Source of the DNA: a virus
Length of the DNA: 30,597 bases
Reading direction: 5' to 3' (one strand)
IMG/VR virus record: IMGVR_UViG_3300024343_000074
Location: 1-30,597 of that record
Shown piece after piece: positions 7,749 to 13,732 of this stretch (its first letter is position 1; each line of letters opens with the position of its first letter). A program made the position numbers and the translations under genes. A model generated the notes under the pieces. It did not search any database and was not told the origin of the DNA. It saw nothing but the letters and a program-made list of their open reading frames with translations.

Positions 7749-8553
7749 ATTTAGTCTCCTTCTCTGCCTTCCTCTTCTGGTCTTTCTCCTCTTTTAGGAG
7801 CTTAAGACTCTCGACTTCCTTACAAACTTCGTCAGGGGAAGCAAACTGAGGGCAAGCCTTCTTGAATTGGCACCAGTTGCAATATTGATTTCTCATTGGA
7901 GTTAGATCCTCCTTCTTAGACTTGCGGATCCTCCACACTTCAGATACTGTCTTCCTGACATATCCAGCTATTTGACCCTTAGAGTACTTTACAGTTACGA
8001 AGTTATTCGTAAGTGGGTAGTAATGGGCTGCTGTGATCTTCTCTACAGGAACGTTCATCATCTTGCTGAGTGCAAAGACGTAACCCATTAGTTGTGGGTC
8101 TTGGTATAGGTCAACTTTGGTCTTCTCCCGTTTAGACGTTTTGTAGTCGATAACGAGTAATCCTCCAGCCTCCCCTGCGATAACACGGTCAATAATACCG
8201 TTACCTAGGATACCATCAGAAAGTTCTACTTCATAACGAAGCTCTTCTCCTACTGATTTTCCAAGCTGAGAGTTGAACTTTAGGAAGTTCTCAAAACACT
8301 TGATATCCTTACCTTCGTAGTCCTTGTGGATTTTATAGTTTCCTTTTACATTCTCAGAATGGCGCACCATCTCCTCTAATGTAGTAGCTTCAACGCCATC
8401 CTCTAAGACTTGGTGAATATAGGAGCCGAAGTGGAGAGCCTTAGTGTTATCTCCATCGGGTTCTGGAAAGTAGTCCACGTACTTATACTTGTACTTCAAC
8501 CTACATTCCTTCCAAACATTGAACTTTGAATTCGAAATTTTATTAATAAACAT
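7738..8553 (-). CDS. Cas4/RecB-like PD-(D/E)XK nuclease with Fe-S cluster motif
   Basis: A 271-residue nuclease with all landmarks of the Cas4/RecB-nuclease family in order: Cys17 (WKEC), a G-x3-H motif (GSYIH, His47), acidic residues E108/E110, D122 in GIIDR, the core D136-Y-K138 (VIDYKTSK), and Q154-x3-Y158 (QLMGY). A C-terminal cluster follows, C225-x2-C228-x5-C234 (CNWCQFKKAC). Cys17 plus these three is the four-cysteine 4Fe-4S arrangement of Cas4 and AddB. The known activity of the family is metal-dependent ssDNA exonuclease cutting. No Cas1 or Cas2 is nearby, so a role in phage recombination, repair or host DNA breakdown is more likely than spacer acquisition. The tail is Lys/Glu-rich. 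It diverges from the primase with touching start codons. Confidence 0.88.
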   Translation of the reverse strand: MFINKISNSKFNVWKECRLKYKYKYVDYFPEPDGDNTKALHFGSYIHQVLEDGVEATTLEEMVRHSENVKGNYKIHKDYEGKDIKCFENFLKFNSQLGKSVGEELRYEVELSDGILGNGIIDRVIAGEAGGLLVIDYKTSKREKTKVDLYQDPQLMGYVFALSKMMNVPVEKITAAHYYPLTNNFVTVKYSKGQIAGYVRKTVSEVWRIRKSKKEDLTPMRNQYCNWCQFKKACPQFASPDEVCKEVESLKLLKEEKDQKRKAEKETKSKK

Positions 8554-9558
8554 ATGAGTTTTTTTGACACAGTAGTCAGTCCTGACTTTATTATAGACTT
8601 CCTAGACCGTGAATTTGGGAACTCAGGCAAAGTTACTTCTAGTGGTGAATACACCATGCCCTCCCCATTTTTAGAGGATGATTGGAAGAATAAGTTCAGC
8701 ATGAATGTTTACACGGGTCTTTGGCAGGATTTTCGTACACACCAGAGCGGAGACTTTGTTAAGTTTTATGCACTCTATTTAGATATCCCTTACTATCTAG
8801 CCAAGCACCGACTCCTTGTACTAAACTTCGGACACTTAGGACTAGAAGATCCAAAAGCCCCTGAAATCGAAGTTTCTGAGGTTGATCCTTTAGCATTAGA
8901 CTGGAGCAAGCTTATTGAGATCCCAGAACTACCAGACTATCTAGAAGGTAAGATGTTGGAGGCGTGGAGTTACCTTTACAGTAGAAAACTAATACTAGGT
9001 AAAGACAAGTATTATTTCTGCACGGAAGGTAGGTTTAAAGACCGTATCATAATCCCCTACTCATACGGGGATAACAACTACTACTTTCAAGCACGATGCC
9101 TTCCTAAGTCAGAGATGTTTCCGAAGTACCTAAACCCCGCTGCTAGTTCTGGAGTTAAATCAAGCCAAGTCCTATACCCTTATGATGAAAGTGCAGACCA
9201 CCTTCTTGTTGTAGAGGGTCCTATTGACGCTAGAACCTTACAGCTACAAGGAGTAAATGCTACTTGCACCCAAGGATCTTATGTATCCAATACACAGATG
9301 CAAGAACTAGCCAACTTTAAAGGTAAGCTTATTATTGGCTATGACAACGACGATGCAGGATGGAAAGGCATAAAGCAGTTTGATTTTCTCCGTAAGAGAC
9401 TAAATCTCCCTACTACGTATATTTGTCACGCCCCTAAGGAATACAACGATTGGAACGATGCTCACTGCGATTTCTTAGACCTAAAAAAATACGTCGAAGA
9501 GAACAGTAATCTCTTCGACGATTTCTATACAATGAAGCGTGAGTTTAACTTACTATAA
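8554..9558 (+). CDS. DNA primase, TOPRIM type (gp61-like)
   Basis: A 334-residue protein, close to the length of T4 gp61 (342). The TOPRIM domain is clear: LLVVEGPID with E221 and a second acidic motif YDNDDAGW (D264, D266, D267) that binds the catalytic metals. Residues about 30-75 align in pattern with the CHC2 zinc ribbon of DnaG-type primases (PSPF, then a strand, then GLWQDF and HQSGDFVKF), but every zinc-binding cysteine and histidine pair is absent, so this domain probably holds its shape without zinc. The protein should make RNA primers for the phage replisome next to a helicase. The ATG directly abuts the ATG of the divergent nuclease (CATATG), and no Shine-Dalgarno precedes it. Its 3' end holds a terminator for opposing transcripts. 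Confidence 0.85.
   Translation: MSFFDTVVSPDFIIDFLDREFGNSGKVTSSGEYTMPSPFLEDDWKNKFSMNVYTGLWQDFRTHQSGDFVKFYALYLDIPYYLAKHRLLVLNFGHLGLEDPKAPEIEVSEVDPLALDWSKLIEIPELPDYLEGKMLEAWSYLYSRKLILGKDKYYFCTEGRFKDRIIIPYSYGDNNYYFQARCLPKSEMFPKYLNPAASSGVKSSQVLYPYDESADHLLVVEGPIDARTLQLQGVNATCTQGSYVSNTQMQELANFKGKLIIGYDNDDAGWKGIKQFDFLRKRLNLPTTYICHAPKEYNDWNDAHCDFLDLKKYVEENSNLFDDFYTMKREFNLL
8588..8595 (-). promoter_or_regulatory. Candidate -10 box (TATAATAA) for nuclease gene
   Basis: On the minus strand TATAATAA ends 34 bases before the nuclease ATG, inside the coding sequence of the primase. It resembles the TATAATAG boxes heading other minus units. No -35-like element is obvious. The two divergent starts touch, so any promoter for one gene must lie inside the other. 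Confidence 0.35.
9483..9520 (-). terminator. Intrinsic terminator for leftward transcripts, inside primase gene
   Basis: A perfect 11-bp stem (CGTCGAAGAGA at 9492-9502 with TCTCTTCGACG at 9510-9520) and 7-base loop. Read on the minus strand it is followed by UA then seven U (9489-9483), the classic intrinsic form. It lies 25 bases past the stop of the leftward structural gene and codes for part of the primase C-terminus on the other strand. Read on the plus strand there is no U tract. Confidence 0.85.
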
Positions 9559-10489
9559 AGTAAAACGGCTTTGTAATGATTGTTTCATTAACCAAGTTAT
9601 ACTTAGCAGTTAATCTATAGGTTCCCACGACCCCACCAAAATCTGCGATGTTAGCGTGTGTAGCTAGTTGGGTGGAATCAAACAACATAGACATTGTGTT
9701 ATCTGAAGTTATCTCAATTAGAGAAGACGTATCGGAATAACCAGAAACTTCAACCTTGGCAGGAAGCGACACGGCATCTTCATTGATTTTTTCAATCTTG
9801 TACATACCAGACACGATTGCTGAATCTTTGAAGATGTTTTTCGTGGCTTCGTCAATATCCTTGTTCTCTATCGTTACATTAGTGGTTACTTTCATATTAA
9901 CTTTAGAGTCCAAAGTAACATGCTTAGTCGTTAATTGATTAGTAGCCGTTACAAGGAAAGGTTGTGTTGTCATAATGACAGTATCACTATACAGGTGAAA
10001 CTTATCAATCATAGACTGAGGAGAAGAGTTAGAGAACATTTGTACAGTCCAAATATCCGTGTAATCTAGTACTCCTGAAGCACCATTCTCGATCTCAAGA
10101 GAACTTCCGTAAAGATTATAAACACCACTTGTGTCTGGTTCTAAAACAGCTACGTACTTACCTACACCCGTTCGATAAACACCACTAGGGGATGCATCGT
10201 CAGAAGGTACGTACTTAGATTCATCTATAGCTCCTCCAGCCTCAACAGCAGAAGGAGCAAAGTGCATTAGGATAAGGTCAGTATCTACATTAGGAGAGAT
10301 AAGACCTGTATCTGTATCCAACACTGAGGAAGGAGACATATTAGACGTAGCTGCAAATACCGTAACCCCGCTGATTGCATAAGGGTCAAAGTACTCACCG
10401 TTGTTAGTAAAGTACGCTCTTAAGCCTACTCTTTGTAGAGTTGATGGTCTGTTATGACGATCCGTAAATTCAGTTCCATTAAGTTGCAT
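9545..10489 (-). CDS. Virion structural protein, beta-rich, unknown
   Basis: A 314-residue protein rich in S, T, V and D with no cysteine. N-terminal residues 1-60 include RVGLRAYFTNNGEYFDPYAI, a pattern that looks like the start of a beta-sandwich. The middle has short strands separated by G/S turns. The last about 75 residues (VEVSGYSDTSSLIEI, then GTYRLTAKYNLV, FYFIVS) read like an Ig-like fold. It follows the gp26-like gene: its ATG lies within the last bases of the frameshifted extension, with a GGAG ribosome site, so the two are cotranslated. I do not recognise the family. Position suggests a baseplate, neck or decoration component. The gene ends 14 bases inside the convergent primase gene and is followed by a strong terminator. 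Confidence 0.7.
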   Translation of the reverse strand: MQLNGTEFTDRHNRPSTLQRVGLRAYFTNNGEYFDPYAISGVTVFAATSNMSPSSVLDTDTGLISPNVDTDLILMHFAPSAVEAGGAIDESKYVPSDDASPSGVYRTGVGKYVAVLEPDTSGVYNLYGSSLEIENGASGVLDYTDIWTVQMFSNSSPQSMIDKFHLYSDTVIMTTQPFLVTATNQLTTKHVTLDSKVNMKVTTNVTIENKDIDEATKNIFKDSAIVSGMYKIEKINEDAVSLPAKVEVSGYSDTSSLIEITSDNTMSMLFDSTQLATHANIADFGGVVGTYRLTAKYNLVNETIITKPFYFIVS

Positions 10490-10649
10490 TGTTGCGCTCC
10501 GTTTCTTCGTTAAGTAGTTTGAGGAATGTAGTCCTCTCAGTCCTCGTCATGCTCCTAACATCGGAATATGAGAAATTAACCTTACTTACAAGTATATAGG
10601 CTTCATGTAATAAAGAATCTACATCTAGTATCTCCTCTAGTTCACGCCA
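10479..10649 (-). CDS. C-terminal extension of gp26-like protein reached by -1 frameshift
   Basis: A frame of 56 codons continues past the gp26-like stop in the -1 frame and has no ATG, GTG or TTG before its middle. The first in-frame ATG would leave only about 23 residues. The predicted peptide starts WRELEEILDVDSLLHEAY and ends LLNEETERNNAT. It is helical, with an M-x3-E-R motif (MTRTER) like that in helical chaperone-type extensions of other phage tail proteins. A slip on G-TTT-TTT (10655-10649) would fuse it to residue 241 of the zero-frame protein and give 297 residues. Its stop overlaps the start of the next gene by 11 bases, filling a 147-base gap. A sequencing indel in the T run is the main alternative. 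Confidence 0.65.
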   Translation of the reverse strand, partial: WRELEEILDVDSLLHEAYILVSKVNFSYSDVRSMTRTERTTFLKLLNEETERNNAT

Positions 10650-11371
10650 AAAAACCCTGAATCAATCGGAAGTTCGATGACGCTAGTTTTAGAGCACTCT
10701 GGGCAGTTAAATTGGATCTTAGTCTCTACACCATAATCGAGTGCCATAGCATTAATTAAGGTTTTAGAATCTCTAATAGGTATACCTTTGATGAAACCAC
10801 TCTTGACGATAGTGTCTGTATGTCCATCAACTGACACTACAAACCTCCAAAGATTGGAGTAGATATCCTTGAGGTACTTATCGTCCTTAACTCTAGGGAT
10901 ACGAATAACTACAGTCCTTTTAGATACAGGAAGATCTACTGTTACAGTATCTGTGAAATCGTCTGGGACAGGATTTACGACTAGATCTGAGATATTAAAT
11001 ACAGACTTAGTTTCAGCACCACAATGGTTACAAGCTATAGTTGGGTGGTAATCTGCTCCATAAGAGATTTCTCTGACCTTAAGAAGTAAGAAAATTTTGT
11101 CCATTGATAAAAGATTACCAATCTGAACATTAGGAACACATCTCTCTAAAAGCAAGTTTGACCCATCTTCCCCCCTAGTTGAGGCAATAAGCTTCTCGTC
11201 TTCAAAGGTAACTGGTCTAATAGTTACAGGTTCGTCTGTTGGGAGGTCTGGGTAGACTCTACACTCGGAGGGGAGGTCTACCTTTATTGAAGTATCTTGA
11301 GGAAGATTACTTAGAAGCTCATCAATAATCTCTTGTTTAGCGAGGTTAGCCGCACTGTTGTTTTCTAGCAT
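10637..11371 (-). CDS. Baseplate hub subunit, gp26-like (T4_baseplate family)
   Basis: A 244-residue protein with the features of the T4 gp26-type baseplate family: an N-terminal LPSECRVYPDLP strand, a central helical part (LLSMDKIFLLLKVREISYG, residues about 87-105), and a zinc-ribbon made of C114-x2-C117 (CNHC) and C223-x2-C226 (CPEC). It ends in a strand leading to DSGFF just before the stop. In T4 this protein takes part in hub assembly. The zero frame ends GVN-stop immediately after a run of six T, and the -1 frame continues for 56 codons, so a frameshift product is likely. It is the first gene of a short leftward unit. A TATAATAG box lies 26 bases upstream and there is no Shine-Dalgarno. 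Confidence 0.82.
   Translation of the reverse strand: MLENNSAANLAKQEIIDELLSNLPQDTSIKVDLPSECRVYPDLPTDEPVTIRPVTFEDEKLIASTRGEDGSNLLLERCVPNVQIGNLLSMDKIFLLLKVREISYGADYHPTIACNHCGAETKSVFNISDLVVNPVPDDFTDTVTVDLPVSKRTVVIRIPRVKDDKYLKDIYSNLWRFVVSVDGHTDTIVKSGFIKGIPIRDSKTLINAMALDYGVETKIQFNCPECSKTSVIELPIDSGFFGVN
10649..10655 (-). promoter_or_regulatory. Putative -1 ribosomal frameshift site (G TTT TTT)
   Basis: On the coding strand the zero frame reads GGG-TTT-TTT-GGC-GTG-AAC-TAG. The A-site tRNA could re-pair perfectly after a one-base backward slip on the six-T run, while the P-site tRNA would re-pair with one mismatch. The slip leads into the 56-codon -1 frame. AGGG lies just upstream and GAGGAG lies downstream of the stop, but I see no strong pseudoknot by eye. 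Confidence 0.5.
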
Positions 11372-11393
11372 AATTTTTAGTTAGTTTTGTGGT

Positions 11394-11405
11394 TAGACTA
11401 TTATA
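11394..11405. promoter_or_regulatory. Shared 12-mer TAGACTATTATA, bidirectional -10 box
   Basis: The 12-mer is identical to the one at 28596-28607. Read rightward it gives TATTAT, ending 5 bases before the GTG of the helicase. Read leftward it gives TATAATAG, 26 bases before the ATG of the gp26-like gene. The whole intergenic region is 38 bases. No -35 element is visible in either direction. Confidence 0.6.
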
Positions 11406-11409
11406 GTAT

Positions 11410-12789
11410 GTGGAAATTATAGTACAGACTCAAAAATCTAAGATTGTAACCGATAATCCAAAGCTACTAAAAGCCTTGTGTGACTTATATACGTTCAAAG
11501 TACAAGGTGCCTCTTTTTCTCCTTCCTACAGGAGAGGACACTGGGATGGTAAAAAAAGGTTTATTACAAAGAAAGGGTCATTCAGGTCAGGACTTCTACC
11601 TAGAATACTCAAAGATCTAGGAAAGATTGAATGTTATCCAAAAATAACGTACACGGATAAAGCTAACACCCCTCCAGACCTAGATACTATAGAAGGTTTT
11701 ACTTACTACGACTACCAAGAAGTTTTAATTAACCGAGCTTTGGAGTCAGGCAGAGGAGTGATAAAGTCTCCAACAGGGTCTGGAAAAACCCTAATCATGG
11801 CTGGGCTAATCAAATCCTTGATTGGTCGAAAGATGGTTATATTATTCAATGCAAAACAACTACTAACACAGACTTATGATTTTCTTACTGAAACTTGCGG
11901 GATGGATAACGTTGGTCTTTGTTATGGTGAGGGTTATATTGATGGGGATATTATGCTTTGTACTGTCCAAAGTATTGAAAAAATCCTAGACAAGTACTTA
12001 GACACTGCTGAAGTACTTATGGTTGATGAATGTCATGAGTTCTGTTCTGGGAAAATAACTCTCCCAGCCATACAAGCATTTACTAACGCAACTTATAGGT
12101 TTGGTTTTACCGCAACAACCCCTTCTGAACCAGAAAAGCTCTATGCTTTAGAGGGAGCATTAGGGGAAATCATAGAAGAGTTCACCACCAAAGATCTTAT
12201 TGAACAAGGAACACTAACAAAACCTTATGTTAGACTTATAGAAAGAGAGTATTCCGCAGACGGAAGAGACGAGGATCTAGGGTATATGGGGGTATACGAT
12301 GATTACATTGTACAAAACTTAGAACGCAATCAGATAATAAAGGAAGTAGTAGATGATATCAGATCAAAAAACAAAAAAGCAAGAATCCTTATCCTTACAA
12401 AAAGCCTTTCCCACGGAAGACTTATACAAGAATCACTCGGAGGTGGGGTTGAGTACTTGGAAGGCGCAAACTCATTGGGAGAGCGATACGAGTCTATTGA
12501 TAAGTTTAAACAGGCTGACGGAAACTCAGTTCTTATTGGTACGAAGATACTTCAGACTGGTGTAAATATCCAAGAAATCACACACTTTATTAACGCTAGA
12601 GGGATGAAGTCCGAAGTTGCGACTATCCAAGCGTTAGGACGAGCCTTGCGTAAACACGAAACAAAAACAGAGGTTATTGTATACGACTTCTTAGACAAGG
12701 AGAAGTACTTAAAAAGCCACTCTAACCTAAGAAAAAAACACTACAAAAGTGAAGGACACGATATAGAAATAATCAAATGGAAAAATTAA
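11410..12789 (+). CDS. uvsW: UvsW-like superfamily 2 DNA helicase
   Basis: A 459-residue SF2 helicase with motifs in order: a Q-like motif YDYQ (Q103), Walker A SPTGSGKT (120-127), DECH (206-209), TAT (234-236), and motif VI QALGRALRK (407-415). The N-terminus (FSPSYRRGHWDGKKRF, about 36-51) matches the small DNA-binding domain that precedes the helicase core in T4 UvsW (503 residues). UvsW unwinds R-loops and branched DNA and regresses forks, shutting off origin-dependent replication late in T4 infection. The same role is inferred here. The start is GTG at 11410: the ATG two bases earlier meets a stop at once. No Shine-Dalgarno exists, and the promoter-like TATTAT ends 5 bases upstream. The last 13 bases overlap a UvsW.1-like gene. 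Confidence 0.9.
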   Translation: MEIIVQTQKSKIVTDNPKLLKALCDLYTFKVQGASFSPSYRRGHWDGKKRFITKKGSFRSGLLPRILKDLGKIECYPKITYTDKANTPPDLDTIEGFTYYDYQEVLINRALESGRGVIKSPTGSGKTLIMAGLIKSLIGRKMVILFNAKQLLTQTYDFLTETCGMDNVGLCYGEGYIDGDIMLCTVQSIEKILDKYLDTAEVLMVDECHEFCSGKITLPAIQAFTNATYRFGFTATTPSEPEKLYALEGALGEIIEEFTTKDLIEQGTLTKPYVRLIEREYSADGRDEDLGYMGVYDDYIVQNLERNQIIKEVVDDIRSKNKKARILILTKSLSHGRLIQESLGGGVEYLEGANSLGERYESIDKFKQADGNSVLIGTKILQTGVNIQEITHFINARGMKSEVATIQALGRALRKHETKTEVIVYDFLDKEKYLKSHSNLRKKHYKSEGHDIEIIKWKN

Positions 12790-12980
12790 CTAAAAAAGAT
12801 TCAGAGAAAAAGACTATAGATTCTATCCTATTAGAACTAGAGATGTTGTCAAGAAGAAACGAAGTGGACGAAACTACTTTACAAAGCCTAAACAATGTAA
12901 TCTCTACTTTAACCGCAATTAAAGAGAATTATTATTGGAGATTACTTCGTAGTTTTAAGAGAGACTTTATCGATGGATAA
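12777..12980 (+). CDS. UvsW.1-like small helical protein
   Basis: A 67-residue, highly charged protein predicted to be nearly all helix (MEKLTKKDSEKKTIDSILLE, then a second helix TTLQSLNNVISTLTAI and a basic end RLLRSFKRDF). The start lies inside the 3' end of the helicase gene, 13 bases overlapping in another frame. T4 has a 76-residue protein, UvsW.1, at the same place, and its size and helical nature fit. The link is therefore by position and character, not by residue identity. It is probably translated by coupling with the helicase, since no Shine-Dalgarno is seen. Its last 14 bases overlap the end of the convergent membrane protein gene. The function is unknown. Confidence 0.6.
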   Translation: MEKLTKKDSEKKTIDSILLELEMLSRRNEVDETTLQSLNNVISTLTAIKENYYWRLLRSFKRDFIDG

Positions 12981-13317
12981 AGGACCACATAGCTTCACCA
13001 GATAAGAAAGCTACTATAGGGAATATGACAAACTTAAGAAACTTCCCAAACAGACCCATAGAGTGATCAATTGTTATAACTGTTTCGTGTAAGGTATTTA
13101 CAGTCTTGTTCATCGTGTCTGTAGTTTTTGCTAATTGCAGCATAACCTCTTCTCCTCGAACTAAATCGACTCGATTTCTTTGAGATAAATCCTCTAAACG
13201 GGACAGGTCTTCTTCTATATGTACCAATCTAGCTTCTTGTGTGGTTATGTGGTTTGCGTGATTATGAGACTTAGCTCTTAGTCTGTCTACTTCTTTTTTT
13301 ACATCTTGGAGAGTCAT
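12967..13317 (-). CDS. Coiled-coil protein with C-terminal membrane anchor, possible lysis accessory
   Basis: A 116-residue protein. Residues 1-85 are a continuous charged helix with heptad-like spacing (VKKEVDRLRAK, IEEDLSRLEDL, VNTLHETVITID), a coiled coil. Residues about 92-114 are a single hydrophobic span (FLKFVIFPIVAFLSGEAMWSF) leaving two residues after it. A soluble coiled coil with a C-terminal anchor is the layout of XhlA-type proteins that accompany holins, and also of some inner-membrane exclusion proteins. I see no holin or endolysin in the window to confirm lysis. It is the last gene of the long head/fibre operon, 18 bases after the lipoprotein gene, and has no clear ribosome site. 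Confidence 0.6.
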   Translation of the reverse strand: MTLQDVKKEVDRLRAKSHNHANHITTQEARLVHIEEDLSRLEDLSQRNRVDLVRGEEVMLQLAKTTDTMNKTVNTLHETVITIDHSMGLFGKFLKFVIFPIVAFLSGEAMWSFIHR

Positions 13318-13335
13318 TGAGGGAGTATTTTATTA

Positions 13336-13731
13336 TTAATCTAGTAGGATTTCTTTATTCTTAGGTGTAGCTCTTCTCTTTAGAAGTTTGAACGGTATTA
13401 ATAGCCACCTAGGATTAACTAAAGCCAATACTATAGTTAGTATTATTGCCCAAACTTTAAACTTATTCCAAAATAATGACAACGTAGGTTCTAAAATAGT
13501 TTCTTGGGTTACAACTTTAATTACGTGATCTTCTATAAACTCGTCCTTGTTTGTATTGTCAACTAAAAGGTACGTTGTTAGTCCTGCCCCTGCTGCCCCT
13601 ACAGGACCTCCTAGAAGTGCTCCTGCTCCAGAAGCTAGTCCTACAGTTCCCGCATCTTTACTTGATTCCCACAGAGTGGTACAGCTAGTAAAGAATAGGA
13701 GTAAAGTTATTGATATTATTAGATTCTTCAT
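13336..13731 (-). CDS. Small lipoprotein with glycine zipper and C-terminal membrane span
   Basis: A 131-residue protein with a lipoprotein signal: K at 2, hydrophobic core IISITLLLFF, and lipobox FTSC with Cys17 as the lipidation site (F at -3 is unusual but allowed). Residues 29-50 are a glycine zipper (GLASGAGALLGGPVGAAGAG), often membrane-inserting. A second hydrophobic span (about 93-114, KVWAIILTIVLALVNPRWLL) precedes a basic tail. This mixture of lipid anchor and membrane span is unusual for a phage. With the neighbouring coiled-coil membrane protein it could form an envelope complex for lysis (spanin-like) or superinfection exclusion. Both are inferences. The start is one base after the stop of the fibre accessory gene, with no strong ribosome site. 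Confidence 0.65.
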   Translation of the reverse strand: MKNLIISITLLLFFTSCTTLWESSKDAGTVGLASGAGALLGGPVGAAGAGLTTYLLVDNTNKDEFIEDHVIKVVTQETILEPTLSLFWNKFKVWAIILTIVLALVNPRWLLIPFKLLKRRATPKNKEILLD

Positions 13732-13732
13732 T

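Noticed and set aside
10500-10640. Independent small gene after gp26-like started at an internal codon
   Set aside because: The GAGGAG site is followed only by an ATG that meets a stop at once; the first in-frame ATG would leave about 23 residues. A frameshift product fits better.
12965-12982. CTTTATC / GATAAAG hairpin at the convergent helicase-side junction as a terminator
   Set aside because: The stem is short and AT-rich with no U tract in either direction.
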